64,000 bases of DNA from Blastococcus sp. DSM 46786 (GCF_900109665.1 NZ_FOAO01000011.1:47269-111268), one strand, 5' to 3'. Numbered from the stretch's first letter, positions 8,417-16,680 are shown. Made by a program: numbers and translations. The notes: generated by a model from the sequence alone, not told the origin.

Positions 8417-9193
8417 TCAGACCAGCTCGGCGCCCGCCCCGGCGTCGGCGGCGCCCGCCCCGGCGTCGGCGGTGGCCGCACGGTCCTCGGCGGCGGCCTG
8501 CGCGGTCGCGTCGGCCACCTGCTGGTCGAGCTTGTAGCCGACGTTGCGCACGGTGCCGATGAGCGCCTCGTGCTCCGTGCCGAGCTTGGCCCGCAGCCGG
8601 CGCACGTGGACGTCGACGGTGCGGGTGCCGCCGAAGTAGTCGTAGCCCCAGATCTCCTGCAGGAGCTGGGCGCGGGAGAAGACCCGGCCCGGGTGCTGCG
8701 CGAGGTACTTCAGCAGCTCGAACTCCTTGTAGGTGAGGTCGAGCGGCCGGCCGCGCAGCTTGGCCGAGTAGCTGTGCTCGTCGATCACCAGCTCGCCGGC
8801 CCGGGTGAGCCCGCCGTCGCCGCCGTCGGCCCGGGGCGCGGCGGCCAACCGGCGGGAGGTCGCCCACTTCAGGCGGGCGTCCACCTCCGCGGGGCCCGCG
8901 GTGTCCAGCAGCACGTCGTCGACGCCCCAGTCCGCGGACAGGGCGACCAGGCCGCCCTCGGAGAGGACGGCGACCAGCGCGGCGGCCACCCCGGTCGAGG
9001 AGAGCAGCCCGCACAGGGTGCGCGCCTGGATGAGGTCGTGACGGGCGTCGACGAGGACGACCTCCCCGGAGTCGCCGTCCAGGAGGCTCGAGAGCTCGGG
9101 GGCCACGACGCGGACCTGGTGGCCGAGCAACCCCAGGGCGGGCAGCACCTCGGTCGTCGCCTGGCGGGCGGCGGTCATGAGCACGAGTCGCAT
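8417..9193 (-). CDS. glnR: GlnR-type orphan OmpR-family response regulator
   Basis: Global nitrogen-metabolism regulator in actinobacteria. It has an atypical receiver domain (residues 1-115; Asp49 in VVLVDARH occupies the phospho-acceptor area but the acidic pocket is poor) and a winged-helix DNA-binding domain (about 130-230: [39 protein letters not shown]). No kinase gene adjoins it, as expected for an orphan regulator. The C-terminus has a low-complexity tail made by a 21-bp tandem duplication (8428-8469), giving two AGAGAAD-like units. The start MRLVLMTA matches the family. Identification rests on sequence plus synteny with mshD. Confidence 0.85.
   Translation of the reverse strand: MRLVLMTAARQATTEVLPALGLLGHQVRVVAPELSSLLDGDSGEVVLVDARHDLIQARTLCGLLSSTGVAAALVAVLSEGGLVALSADWGVDDVLLDTAGPAEVDARLKWATSRRLAAAPRADGGDGGLTRAGELVIDEHSYSAKLRGRPLDLTYKEFELLKYLAQHPGRVFSRAQLLQEIWGYDYFGGTRTVDVHVRRLRAKLGTEHEALIGTVRNVGYKLDQQVADATAQAAAEDRAATADAGAGAADAGAGAELV
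8428..8469 (-). repeat. 21-bp perfect tandem duplication in the glnR 3' end
   Basis: Two identical 21-bp units (8428-8448 and 8449-8469) encode the Ala/Gly/Asp tail of the GlnR-type regulator. The in-frame expansion lengthens only the C-terminal tail and leaves the DNA-binding domain intact. Confidence 0.9.
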
Positions 9194-9400
9194 GTCGTCT
9201 CCTCAGGGGTCCGGGGCCGGCGGGTGCCGACCGGACCTGCGACGCCGCTGTCGAGGTGAGAGGGCAGGATAGCGGAGCGGCCGGCTCCGGGCCGGGCGCG
9301 TCCTGCATCGCGCGCGCCCCGGCGCCGGACACGCCGTGCCCGGAGCGGACGATCCGCTCGTCGAGCGGATCGGACGCCGGGCTTCTGAGACGATCGGGCG

Positions 9401-10225
9401 GTGAGCTCCACCGCGGTCCCGTCGACGACGCCGGCCCGCCCGCACCACGTCCCGGCCGCGGGCCTCGCCGTCGTCGCCGCGGGCCTGGTCGCCGGCCTGC
9501 CGCCGCTGGTCGGCGAGGTCGGGGCGCTCGCCGCCGTGCTGGTGCTCCAGCTGGCGCTGGTGCTCTCCTGGGTCCTCGCCACCGGGATGCAGGGCTTCGC
9601 GGCCTCGCTGGCCGTGGGCACGGCCGCCGCCGTGGCGGCCGATCTCGCGCTCGTGCTGCCCGAGGACCCGGCGCTGGGCGGCCTGCTGGCCGTGCTCGGC
9701 GTCGGCTTCCTCGCCGCCGTGCTCCAGCAGATGCTGCGCACCCCCCGGGACGCCCTGGTCGACTCGCTGGCCGGGTCCGCCGTCCTGCTCACCGCCGTCG
9801 GCGCGCTCGCGGCGCTGCTCCTGCTGGGCCGGGCCGACGACGGCGGCCTGGCCGCCACCGCCCTGGTCGCCGGCGTCGCCCTGGTCGTCGGTCACCTGGT
9901 CGACCAGGTGCTGCCGCGGCCCCAGCTGGCCCCCGGTGTCCCGCGCGGGCTGCTCGGCGTCGTGCTCGCCGTGCTGGCGGGCGCCGCGACGGCGTGGGCG
10001 GTCCGGGACCTGGCCGAGCTGGGTGCGCTGCGCGCGGCCGCGGTCGGTGCCGTCGTCGCCGGGGTGGTGGCGCTGGTGGCCGTGGCCGGCAGCTTCCTCG
10101 CCGTCGGGACGACGGCCGACGGCGAGGCGGAGGCGCTGTCCCCGTGGGCGCCCACCGTCGTGCAGGTCGTGCTGCCCTTCGCCGCCTGCGCCCCGGTGGC
10201 CCTCGCGCTGGTGACCGCCCTGTGA
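9401..10225 (+). CDS. Multi-spanning integral membrane protein, unknown function
   Basis: The 274 residues are almost entirely hydrophobic, with seven to eight predicted membrane segments separated by very short loops; the N-terminal 18 residues are Ser/Thr/Pro-rich. No transporter or enzyme signature is visible. The GTG start lies 6 nt after GACGAT, which could be a weak -10 for a leaderless message. Its stop overlaps the GTG of the LmeA-like gene (GTG inside CTGTGA), so the two are translationally coupled and may act together at the membrane. Confidence 0.8.
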   Translation: MSSTAVPSTTPARPHHVPAAGLAVVAAGLVAGLPPLVGEVGALAAVLVLQLALVLSWVLATGMQGFAASLAVGTAAAVAADLALVLPEDPALGGLLAVLGVGFLAAVLQQMLRTPRDALVDSLAGSAVLLTAVGALAALLLLGRADDGGLAATALVAGVALVVGHLVDQVLPRPQLAPGVPRGLLGVVLAVLAGAATAWAVRDLAELGALRAAAVGAVVAGVVALVAVAGSFLAVGTTADGEAEALSPWAPTVVQVVLPFAACAPVALALVTAL

Positions 10226-10911
10226 AGGTCGTCGCGGTCCTGCTCCTGCTCCTCGTCGTCACCGGCGTCGTCCTCGACCGGGTGGCGGTGGGCTTCGCCG
10301 AGCGGGAAGTGGCCGAGCAGCTGGCGAGCCAGGAGGCGCTGACCGGCACACCCGACGTCGACGTCCGCGGGTTCCCGTTCCTCACGCAGGCGGTCGCCGG
10401 GCGCTACGAGGAGATCCGCATCTCCCTCACCGCCGACGAGCTGGGGCAGCCCGAGGGCACCCGCGCCGACGTGACGCTCCGGGGCGTGCACCTGCCCCTG
10501 TCGGCGCTCCGGGCGGGCACCGTCGAGGAGGTGCCGGTGGAGCGCATCGACGCGACGGCGACGCTCTCCTACGAGCTGCTGGCCGGGGAGCTCGGCGGGG
10601 ACACCACCCTGGAGCTGGAGGGCGAGGGGCTGCGGATCACCCGCACGGTCGAGGCGCTCGGGCGCACGCTGCCGCTCACCGCCGCCGGCACCGTCTCGCT
10701 GGACGGGGACGAGCTCGTCATCGACGTCGACCGGGCGTCCGGGGTGGGCGTCGACGTGCCCCGCGTCCTGGTCGAGCGCGCCACCGACCTGCTCGACCTG
10801 CGGTACCCGGTCGAGCTGCCCTACGGGCTGCGACTCACCGACGTGACCCCCCGGGAGGACGGCGTCGCGGTGCGCGCGGTGGCCGAGGACGCCGTTCTCG
10901 CCGCGGAATAG
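10222..10911 (+). CDS. lmeA: LmeA-like DUF2993 lipid-binding periplasmic protein
   Basis: DUF2993 proteins bind phospholipids; mycobacterial LmeA, encoded in the same neighbourhood next to the thioredoxin ThiX, is needed for lipoglycan maturation. The 229 residues start with an uncleaved-looking or signal hydrophobic segment (VVAVLLLLLVVTGVVL) and continue as an amphipathic beta-rich domain containing DVDVRGFPFLTQAVAGRYEEI, typical of this family, where a conserved G-F-P-F-L stretch follows the first strand. The GTG overlaps the stop of the preceding membrane protein. Whether this organism makes lipoarabinomannan-like glycans cannot be told from the sequence. Confidence 0.75.
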   Translation: MKVVAVLLLLLVVTGVVLDRVAVGFAEREVAEQLASQEALTGTPDVDVRGFPFLTQAVAGRYEEIRISLTADELGQPEGTRADVTLRGVHLPLSALRAGTVEEVPVERIDATATLSYELLAGELGGDTTLELEGEGLRITRTVEALGRTLPLTAAGTVSLDGDELVIDVDRASGVGVDVPRVLVERATDLLDLRYPVELPYGLRLTDVTPREDGVAVRAVAEDAVLAAE

Positions 10912-10967
10912 CGCCGCGGCCGGGCCCCGTTGTGCGCACCGGGGCCGGGGGAGCGGAGGAGGACGTG

Positions 10968-11306
10968 GTGGACGCTGCGGCGGTGTTCGACCGGCTGGGC
11001 GTGCGCCCGGCCGAGGCCGACCTGACCGTCGTCCAGTTCTCGACCGCCTTCTGCGGTCCGTGCCGCGCCACCCGGGCCAGGCTCGAGCAGCTGCGGGTGA
11101 GCCGGCCGGGGCTCGTCGCCGTCCACGTCGACGCGGAGAGCCACCTGGACGAGGTCCGCGAGCTCGGGATCCGGCGGACGCCGACGCTCTTCTACCTGGA
11201 CCGGGCCGGGCGGGTGGTCGGCCGCAGCAGCGGGGCGCCGCGGCCGGCGGAGCTGACCGCCCTGGTGGATGCCCACGTGGGTGGCCGGGCGGGCGGCGCG
11301 GCGTGA
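10968..11306 (+). CDS. Thioredoxin-like protein (ThiX type)
   Basis: A small thioredoxin-fold protein of about 112 residues. The redox motif FCGPCR gives Cys29 and Cys32 counted from the chosen start, and the cis-proline region is RRTPTLFYLDRAGRVVG. AGGAGG lies 5 nt before the GTG at 10968; GTG 10965 or the upstream GTG 10932 in the same frame are alternatives. It sits between lmeA and the sulfurtransferase genes, the order known for Rv0816c-Rv0817c in M. tuberculosis. A role as reductant for sulfur transfer or general thiol repair is inferred. Confidence 0.88.
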   Translation: MDAAAVFDRLGVRPAEADLTVVQFSTAFCGPCRATRARLEQLRVSRPGLVAVHVDAESHLDEVRELGIRRTPTLFYLDRAGRVVGRSSGAPRPAELTALVDAHVGGRAGGAA

Positions 11307-11311
11307 TCGGC

Positions 11312-11317
11312 TACCCT
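11312..11317 (+). promoter_or_regulatory. -10 hexamer TACCCT of a leaderless transcript
   Basis: TACCCT ends 6 nt before the GTG of the cysteine-rich leader peptide at 11324. That spacing puts the transcription start on the first base of the start codon, the standard geometry of leaderless actinobacterial messages. Confidence 0.7.
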
Positions 11318-11323
11318 CGCGCC

Positions 11324-11398
11324 GTGGGCATCCTGCTGACCTCGCGCCGCACAGTCGACCTGTGCCGCGTCGGCAGCTGCCTCTGTCCCGCCCTCTGA
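11324..11398 (+). CDS. Cysteine-rich leader peptide (24 aa), putative Cys-responsive attenuator of sseA-sseC
   Basis: The short frame starts at GTG 11324 and encodes 24 residues: MGILLTSRRTVDL followed by C-RVGS-C-L-C-PAL, three cysteines in the last eleven. Mycobacteria have leaderless short frames rich in Cys codons that act as cysteine-sensing attenuators upstream of sulfur operons; length, Cys clustering and the LTSRRTVDLCRV core fit that group from memory. A stem CCGCCC/GGGCGG overlaps its stop codon (11388-11404). The next gene is a thiosulfate sulfurtransferase 145 nt downstream. Ribosome stalling at the Cys codons when Cys-tRNA is scarce would change folding of the following leader RNA; that step is inferred. 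Confidence 0.75.
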   Translation: MGILLTSRRTVDLCRVGSCLCPAL

Positions 11399-11543
11399 GG
11401 GCGGCACCGCGCCGTCCAGACGCGCTCTCCGCGCCGTCGGGATGCCCCTCTCTCCCGTGAGTTCCGCACTGCGAGCGATCCGCGTCGTCCCGCACCACCC
11501 GAACGACCGACCGCACACACCGATAACCCGGAGGACCACCACC

Positions 11544-12371
11544 ATGAGCCGCAACGACGTGCTCGTCACCGTCGACTGGGTCCAGGAGCACCTGGGCCGG
11601 CCCGGCATCGTCCTCGTCGAGGTCGACGAGGACACCACCGCCTACGACGGCGGCCACATCGAGGGCGCCGTCAAGCTGGACTGGAAGAAGGACCTGCAGG
11701 ACCCGCTGCGCCGCGACTACCTCGACAAGAGCGCCTTCGAGGAGCTGCTGTCGAGCCGCGGCATCGGCAACGACGACTCCGTCGTCCTCTACGGCGGCAA
11801 CAACAACTGGTTCGCCGCCTACGCCTACTGGTACTTCAAGATCTACGGCCACTCGGACGTCAAGCTGATGGACGGCGGCCGCAAGAAGTGGGAGCTGGAC
11901 GGCCGCCCGCTGTCCAAGGACGCCGTCGAGCGGCCCGCGACGCAGTACGTGGCGAGCGAGCCCGACCTGTCCATCCGCGCGTTCCGCGACGAGGTCGTGG
12001 CCGCGATCGGCAGCAAGAACCTGGTCGACGTGCGCTCGCCCGACGAGTTCTCCGGCAAGATCCTCGCCCCCGCCCACCTGCCCCAGGAGCAGTCGCAGCG
12101 GGCCGGCCACGTTCCCACCGCGATCAACATCCCGTGGAGCAAGGCGGCCAACGAGGACGGCACGTTCAAGTCCGACGAGGAGCTGGCCAAGCTCTACGCC
12201 GAGCAGGGCTACGACGAGAGCAGGCCGACCATCGCCTACTGCCGGATCGGCGAGCGCTCGAGCCACACCTGGTTCGTCCTGCGCGAGCTCCTCGGCCGGA
12301 CCGACGTCAAGAACTACGACGGCAGCTGGGTCGAGTACGGCTCGCTCGTCGGCGTCCCGATCGAGAAGTGA
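11544..12371 (+). CDS. sseA: Thiosulfate sulfurtransferase (rhodanese) SseA/CysA type
   Basis: Transfers sulfane sulfur from thiosulfate or mercaptopyruvate to thiol acceptors in the cytoplasm. The 275 residues form two rhodanese domains. The inactive N-terminal one is about residues 5-125, and the C-terminal one carries the catalytic loop CRIGERSSHTW with Cys233. The conserved GHVPTAINIPW and YDGSWVEYGS motifs are present. GGAGG is 9 nt before the ATG. The 172-nt upstream leader contains the cysteine-rich peptide, so expression is probably controlled by cysteine supply. It is followed at 6 bp by sseC, as in mycobacteria. Confidence 0.95.
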   Translation: MSRNDVLVTVDWVQEHLGRPGIVLVEVDEDTTAYDGGHIEGAVKLDWKKDLQDPLRRDYLDKSAFEELLSSRGIGNDDSVVLYGGNNNWFAAYAYWYFKIYGHSDVKLMDGGRKKWELDGRPLSKDAVERPATQYVASEPDLSIRAFRDEVVAAIGSKNLVDVRSPDEFSGKILAPAHLPQEQSQRAGHVPTAINIPWSKAANEDGTFKSDEELAKLYAEQGYDESRPTIAYCRIGERSSHTWFVLRELLGRTDVKNYDGSWVEYGSLVGVPIEK

Positions 12372-12377
12372 GCTGAC

Positions 12378-12671
12378 ATGTGCGGAGCGCCGAAGCAGGG
12401 CGGTGTCCTCGACGGCATCGACCTGAGCACGCAGACGGTCATCCAGGGCTCGGTGTGGCACGACGGTGCGCCGGTGGCCGGGGCCTACGTCCGGCTGCTG
12501 GACTCCACCGACGAGTTCACCGCCGAGGTCGTGACCAGCCCCGAGGGCGAGTTTCGGTTCTTCGCCGCGCCCGGGCCGTGGAAGGTGCGCGCCCTCGCCG
12601 CGGTCGGCAAGGGCGAGCGCACCCTCTCGGCCGAGGTCGGGCTGAACGAGACCACGGTCGCGATCGACTGA
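12378..12671 (+). CDS. sseC: SseC family protein (DUF1416)
   Basis: A 97-residue protein of the SseC/DUF1416 family, found next to rhodanese genes in actinobacteria and thought to take part in sulfur metabolism. It starts MCGAPKQGGVLDGID with a conserved Cys2, and the rest (IQGSVWHDGAPVAGAYVRLLD, GEFRFFAAPGPWKVRALA) has the look of a transthyretin/carboxypeptidase-regulatory-like beta sandwich. It is 6 bp after sseA, in one operon. Its stop codon TGA is also the first base triplet of the dispersed 80-bp terminator element. Confidence 0.92.
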   Translation: MCGAPKQGGVLDGIDLSTQTVIQGSVWHDGAPVAGAYVRLLDSTDEFTAEVVTSPEGEFRFFAAPGPWKVRALAAVGKGERTLSAEVGLNETTVAID

Positions 12672-12748
12672 TGATCAGGTGACCTGATCATCAGGGGTCC
12701 TGGCTCACGGTGGACCGTGAGCCAGGACCCCATCAGCTGAGCCAGGAC
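12669..12748 (+). repeat. Dispersed 80-bp terminator element, copy 2 (abuts sseC stop)
   Basis: The element starts at the TGA of sseC. It comprises a perfect 11-bp inverted repeat TGATGATCAGG/CCTGATCATCA, then a stem of GGGGTCCTGGCTCACGG type with its complement, then CATCAGCTGAGCCAGGAC. It differs from copy 1 (2658-2737) at 5 of 80 positions by my count, and the stems remain paired. It separates the convergent sseC and phosphatase genes. The exact docking on a stop codon in both copies suggests spread as a unit or gene conversion. Confidence 0.9.
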
Positions 12749-12787
12749 GTCCGCCTGGCGCCACAGGCGTCCGGGCGGCGTCTCAGC

Positions 12788-14545
12788 TCAGGCCAGGTCC
12801 GGCGGCAGCCGGTTGGGGCCGGCCTCGGCCGGCCGGGGGCGGTCCTCGGGGAAGGTGCGCACCGCCACGAGGGCGACGTCGTCGGCGCCGGGCTCGGGCA
12901 CCAGCCGGGCCAGCACGGTGTCCAGCAGCTCCTCCAGCGGCGTGGCACCGAGGTCGCGCAGGGCCTCGCGGAGCCGCTCGATCCCCTCGTCGAGGTCGAT
13001 GTCGCGGCGCTCGACCAGCCCGTCGGTGACCAGCAGCAGGGTGTGCCCGTCGGGCAGGTCGACGGACTGGTCGCTGCGGGGCGCGTCCGGGTCGATGCCG
13101 AGCATGAGCTCCGGCGTGCTGGTGAGCATCGTGACGGAGCCGTCGGGGGCCAGCAGGACCGGCGGCAGGTGCCCGGCGTTGCTCCACCGCAGCAGCCGGC
13201 GCCCCGCCACCGGCACGTCGGGGTGCCGCTCGATGCGTGCGAGGACCGCCGTGGCCAGGGTGGAGACCGCCAGCCCGCGGGCGGCGTGCTCGACCCGGGT
13301 GAGGGTCGCCGCCGGACCGTCCTCGTCGGCGTAGGCGAGCGCCCGCAGCAGGCCGCGGACCTGCCCCATCGCCGCGGCGGCGCTGCTGTCGTGGCCGACG
13401 ACGTCGCCGATCACGAGCATCGTGGCGCCGTCCGGCTGGAGGAAGGCGTCGTACCAGTCGCCGCCGACCTGGGCCTCGTGTGCCGCGGGGCTGTACCGGA
13501 CGGCGATCTGCAGGTGGTCGGGCTCGGGCGGGGGCGTGAGCAGGGACTGCTGCAGCCGGTCGGACAAGGCGCGGTCGGCGGCCGTCCGGGCGGCCAGCGC
13601 CTCCAGCTCGGCGGCCTGGCGCTGGGCCGCCAGCCGGTCGGTGAGGTCGCGGAAGGAGACGACCACGCCGGTCTGCGCGCCCTCCTCCACGGTGGGGACG
13701 ACGACCATCTCGACCGGGATCGCGGTGCCGTCCTTGCGCCAGAACGTCTCCTGGTCGGCGACGACGGTGCGGCCCGTGCGCAGCGCCTGCCAGACCGGGC
13801 ACTCCTCGCGGGGGTAGGGGGATCCGTCCGGGCGCCGGTCGTGGAGGAGCGCGTGCTGGTCCTGGCCGAGCTGCTCGCCGGGCCGGTACCCGGTCAGCCG
13901 GGCCGCGGCCGGGTTGAGGAACTCCACCCGGCCCTCGTCGTCGAGGCCGTAGATGCCGTCGGCGACGTTGGCCAGCACCCGCTCGGTGATGGCGAGGGCC
14001 CGGGTGAGCTTGGCCTCGGTCTCGCGCAGCACCTCCAGGTCCCGGGCGCGCGCGGTGGCCACCTGGCGCAGCGTGGTCGCCTCGGCTCCGGCGGCCCGGG
14101 CCTCGGCGGTGAGCCGCTCGGCGTGCAGCCGGTCGGTGATGTCCATCCCGGTCGCCAGCAGGAACTGCTCCTGGTCGCCGCCGCGGACGAGCTGCATGGT
14201 GAGGTCGGCGGTGCGTCGCCTCCCGTCGGCGAGGAAGAAGCTGGTGACCGCGCGGACCGGTGCCCCGCCGGCCGCGACCTCCAGGCACCAGCCGCGCACC
14301 GTCGCGCCGACGTGCGGGTCGCCGGCCCACCAGCCGGCTTCCCAGAACGGACGGCCCAGCTGCTCGCGGCGGTCGAAACCGCGGCCTTCCACGGCCAGGC
14401 GGTTGGCGGTGAGCAGCGTCCCGTCGAGGTCGCAGACGGCGGCGAACATGAACGTGGACTCGTGGAGGACCGAGTACCAGGACGGCGTGCCCGGCAGTGC
14501 CTCGACGTCCGGGGGCGGGGCGATGCCGCGGCCGGCCTCGGCCAT
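12788..14545 (-). CDS. PAS-domain SpoIIE-type PP2C serine phosphatase
   Basis: A 585-residue cytoplasmic regulator. Order: a PAS/PAC domain (about 30-150, ending in FLLATGMDITDRLHAERL), a helical linker, a second PAS (about 190-315, IYGLDDEGRVEFLNPAAARLTGY to VVVSFRDLTDRLAAQ), a short coiled coil, and a SpoIIE/PP2C domain (about 350-570). Metal-binding aspartates appear in VGGDWYDAF, VIGDVVGHD, LLLVTDGLVERRD and PGADDVALV. Such phosphatases dephosphorylate anti-anti-sigma factors of RsbV type. No kinase or anti-sigma domain is fused and no STAS partner is adjacent. I chose ATG 14545, with GGGAGGAG 11 nt upstream; the frame is open to 14659. Confidence 0.88.
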   Translation of the reverse strand: MAEAGRGIAPPPDVEALPGTPSWYSVLHESTFMFAAVCDLDGTLLTANRLAVEGRGFDRREQLGRPFWEAGWWAGDPHVGATVRGWCLEVAAGGAPVRAVTSFFLADGRRRTADLTMQLVRGGDQEQFLLATGMDITDRLHAERLTAEARAAGAEATTLRQVATARARDLEVLRETEAKLTRALAITERVLANVADGIYGLDDEGRVEFLNPAAARLTGYRPGEQLGQDQHALLHDRRPDGSPYPREECPVWQALRTGRTVVADQETFWRKDGTAIPVEMVVVPTVEEGAQTGVVVSFRDLTDRLAAQRQAAELEALAARTAADRALSDRLQQSLLTPPPEPDHLQIAVRYSPAAHEAQVGGDWYDAFLQPDGATMLVIGDVVGHDSSAAAAMGQVRGLLRALAYADEDGPAATLTRVEHAARGLAVSTLATAVLARIERHPDVPVAGRRLLRWSNAGHLPPVLLAPDGSVTMLTSTPELMLGIDPDAPRSDQSVDLPDGHTLLLVTDGLVERRDIDLDEGIERLREALRDLGATPLEELLDTVLARLVPEPGADDVALVAVRTFPEDRPRPAEAGPNRLPPDLA

Positions 14546-14717
14546 CTCGATGACTGCTCCTCCCACCGTGCCCCGCCGTCCGGGGTGCGTCCAGCCTGCC
14601 GTACGACCCCCCGGCGGCACCAGCGACGCCGCCTGTCGCGTCGGCCTCACTGCGGGCACGCACGGCGGCGCCCGACCCGGCGGGATGCCGGAGCGGGCGC
14701 CTGGGGTGTGCGTGGGC

Positions 14718-15815
14718 TCAGTCGCAGAGCCCCTCGGGGATCGAGGTCAGGCACCGGTTCCTGTCGAAGTCGACGTCCCCGGTCGTGTCCCAGACGAGGT
14801 CGGCCGGCTCGTTGCCCTTGGCCTTGTTCCGCTCGACCTCACCACTCGGGTCGAACGGCGCGAGCCCCGGCACGGAGCCGCTGGAGAGGACGACGATGCC
14901 GCCCTGGAGCGCGCTGTCCGCCGCCGCCGGGACGTTGTCGTAGACCTTGTTCTGCCTGACCCGGAAGTCCTGGGCGCCGACGAGCGCGATCCCGGCGCCG
15001 CTGATGGTGGGCGCACCTTCTTCGCCGCCCTCGCCCGGGCACAGCTTGTTGTTCGCGGGCATCTCGTTCTTCCGCAGCTCCCAGTCGGTGACCGGCCCGG
15101 GGGCCGGCGAGCAGCAGGGTGCCGACGCAGTTGCCGACGCCGACGTCGGCCTGCATCTTGCCGACGCTGGCGTTCCGGTAGAAGAAGCCGATCTCGTTCT
15201 TCGCCGAGTAGTTGCCGTGGACGTGGGCGTCGGCGTGCGGGCCGTCGCCGATGTAGAAGCCCGCCTCGGCGTTCCCGGTGGCCTTGTCGCCGTGGAAGGT
15301 GGTGCCCTCGGTGGCGAAGCTGGCGGCGCCGTACCCGCCGTTGTCGGTGAACTTGCTGTCGTTCACCTTCAGGTCCTCGGTGGCGACGGCGATCAGCCCG
15401 TCGCCGGCCGCGCCGGTGACGGTGACGCCGCGGACGCTGACCCCGCTCACCCGGTCGCCGGCCTCGAAGGTCTCGAGGTCGATCTCGCCGAGGATGCAGA
15501 TGCCGGACACGCGGTCGGTCTCGGGGCCCTCCAGGGTGTCGCAGCCGGTCGGTGCGGCCCCGGCGGGCGCGATGACCGCGCGGTGGCCGAGCAGCGTGAT
15601 GCCGTCCTCCTGGATGGTGACCGACTCGTGGACGTGCCGGGTGGGATGCGGATCGTGTCACCCGGTTTCGCGGCGTCCACCGCGGCCTGGATGCTGAAGC
15701 CGTCGTGCGGGCCGCGCTTCTTGCCGTCGTCCGCGGCGGCCGGTCCGGCCACCCCGACGGCGACGAGGGCGGCGGTGGATGCCACCGCCAGGAGACGTGC
15801 TCTGCGCATGTGCAT
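14718..15815 (-). pseudogene. Secreted right-handed beta-helix (NosD-like) protein interrupted by two compensating frameshifts
   Basis: Reading left from ATG 15815 (GGGGAG 5 nt upstream): a signal peptide (RRARLLAVASTAALVAVGVAGPAAA), then GFSIQAAVDAAKPGDTIRIP, typical of the start of a parallel beta-helix. Near 15630-15634 one base appears missing, and the beta-helix continues in another frame (VHESVTIQEDG, then VSGVSVRGVTVTGAAGDGL and FYIGDGPHADAHVHGNYSAKNE). At the five-G run 15099-15103 one extra base restores the original frame (PANNKLCPGEGG to TSIPEGLCD). As given, translation stops early at 15447. It is either a decayed gene or two homopolymer/sequencing errors. The intact protein would be about 365 residues and extracellular. 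Confidence 0.8.
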
Positions 15816-15963
15816 GGGTGCTCCCCGGATGTGGGCGCCCGGCCCCCCGGTCGGCGGACGTCGGTGTCCGCCGCCGCGTCGCCCCTGAGAAGGGCAGCCT
15901 GCTCCCGGGCCACGGTGGAACGGAATCCCCCGATTTCGGGGGGTCGGCGCCGCCCGTGGCCGG

Positions 15964-16641
15964 TCAGAGGCCGAGGCCGGCGGCGAGCTCCCCCATGGCG
16001 CGGTCGAACCAGCGGTCGGTGTCCAGCACCGACCCCACCAGGTGGCCGAACAGCTCGAAGCTGATCGTGCCGAACATCGCGCTCCAGGCGAGCAGCGCCC
16101 GCACGCGCACCGCCTCGTCGAGAGCCGGGTGCTCGCCGCCCAGGATCGCGACCGCCTCCTCGCTGATCAGGGCCGGGTCGCGCTCGCCGGCCGCCTCGGG
16201 AAGGGCGCCGGAGCGGGCTGCGTCGCCGAGGATGCGCCCGAGGACGACGCCGGCGCGGGCTGCGGCGGGCACGGTTTCGGCGGGTGCCCGGTAGCCCGGC
16301 ACGGGGAAGCCGTACAGCAGCGCGTACTCGTGCGGGTGCTCCCGCGCCCAGCCGCGCACCGCCCGGCAGACGGCCAGCCAGCGCTGCCGCGGGGGATCCC
16401 CCGGCGCGTCGGCCGCCTCGGCGGCGGTGCCCAGGTCGTCGTAGGCGTCGATGATCAGCCGCGTCAGCAGGTCGTCGCGGCTCGGGACGTAGCGGTAGAC
16501 GGCCGAGGAGGCCATGCCCACCTCGCGCGCGACGGCCCGCAGGGACAGGGCGGCGGCCCCCACCTCGGCCAGCTGCCGGCGCGCGGCATCGGCGATCTCG
16601 GCGGTGATCTCGGCGCGGACGCGCTCGCGGGCGGTGGGCAT
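15964..16641 (-). CDS. TetR-family transcriptional regulator
   Basis: The 225-residue repressor has an N-terminal HTH (about residues 8-55: AARRQLAEVGAAALSLRAVAREVGMASSAVYRYVPSRDDLLTRLI) and a C-terminal ligand domain of the WHG type (AREHPHEYALLYGFPVPGY). The start at 16641 (MPTARERVRAEITAEI) matches the family; an upstream extension is open. It is divergent from the epimerase gene, and GAGC-ACC-GCTC palindromes flank that promoter, so it most likely represses the epimerase and itself. The ligand is unknown. Confidence 0.9.
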   Translation of the reverse strand: MPTARERVRAEITAEIADAARRQLAEVGAAALSLRAVAREVGMASSAVYRYVPSRDDLLTRLIIDAYDDLGTAAEAADAPGDPPRQRWLAVCRAVRGWAREHPHEYALLYGFPVPGYRAPAETVPAAARAGVVLGRILGDAARSGALPEAAGERDPALISEEAVAILGGEHPALDEAVRVRALLAWSAMFGTISFELFGHLVGSVLDTDRWFDRAMGELAAGLGL

Positions 16642-16680
16642 CCGATCAGCGTGCCGCACGAGAGCGGCGCACGCAAGTGT

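Noticed and set aside
8409-8481. N-terminal extension of MshD ([19 protein letters not shown])
   Set aside because: It is the antiframe reading of the duplicated 3' end of the upstream glnR gene; GTG 8409 gives the normal MshD start.
10821-12461. Minus-strand frame of 546 codons across thioredoxin and sseA
   Set aside because: The plus-strand genes have active-site motifs and ribosome sites; the antisense product is low-complexity.
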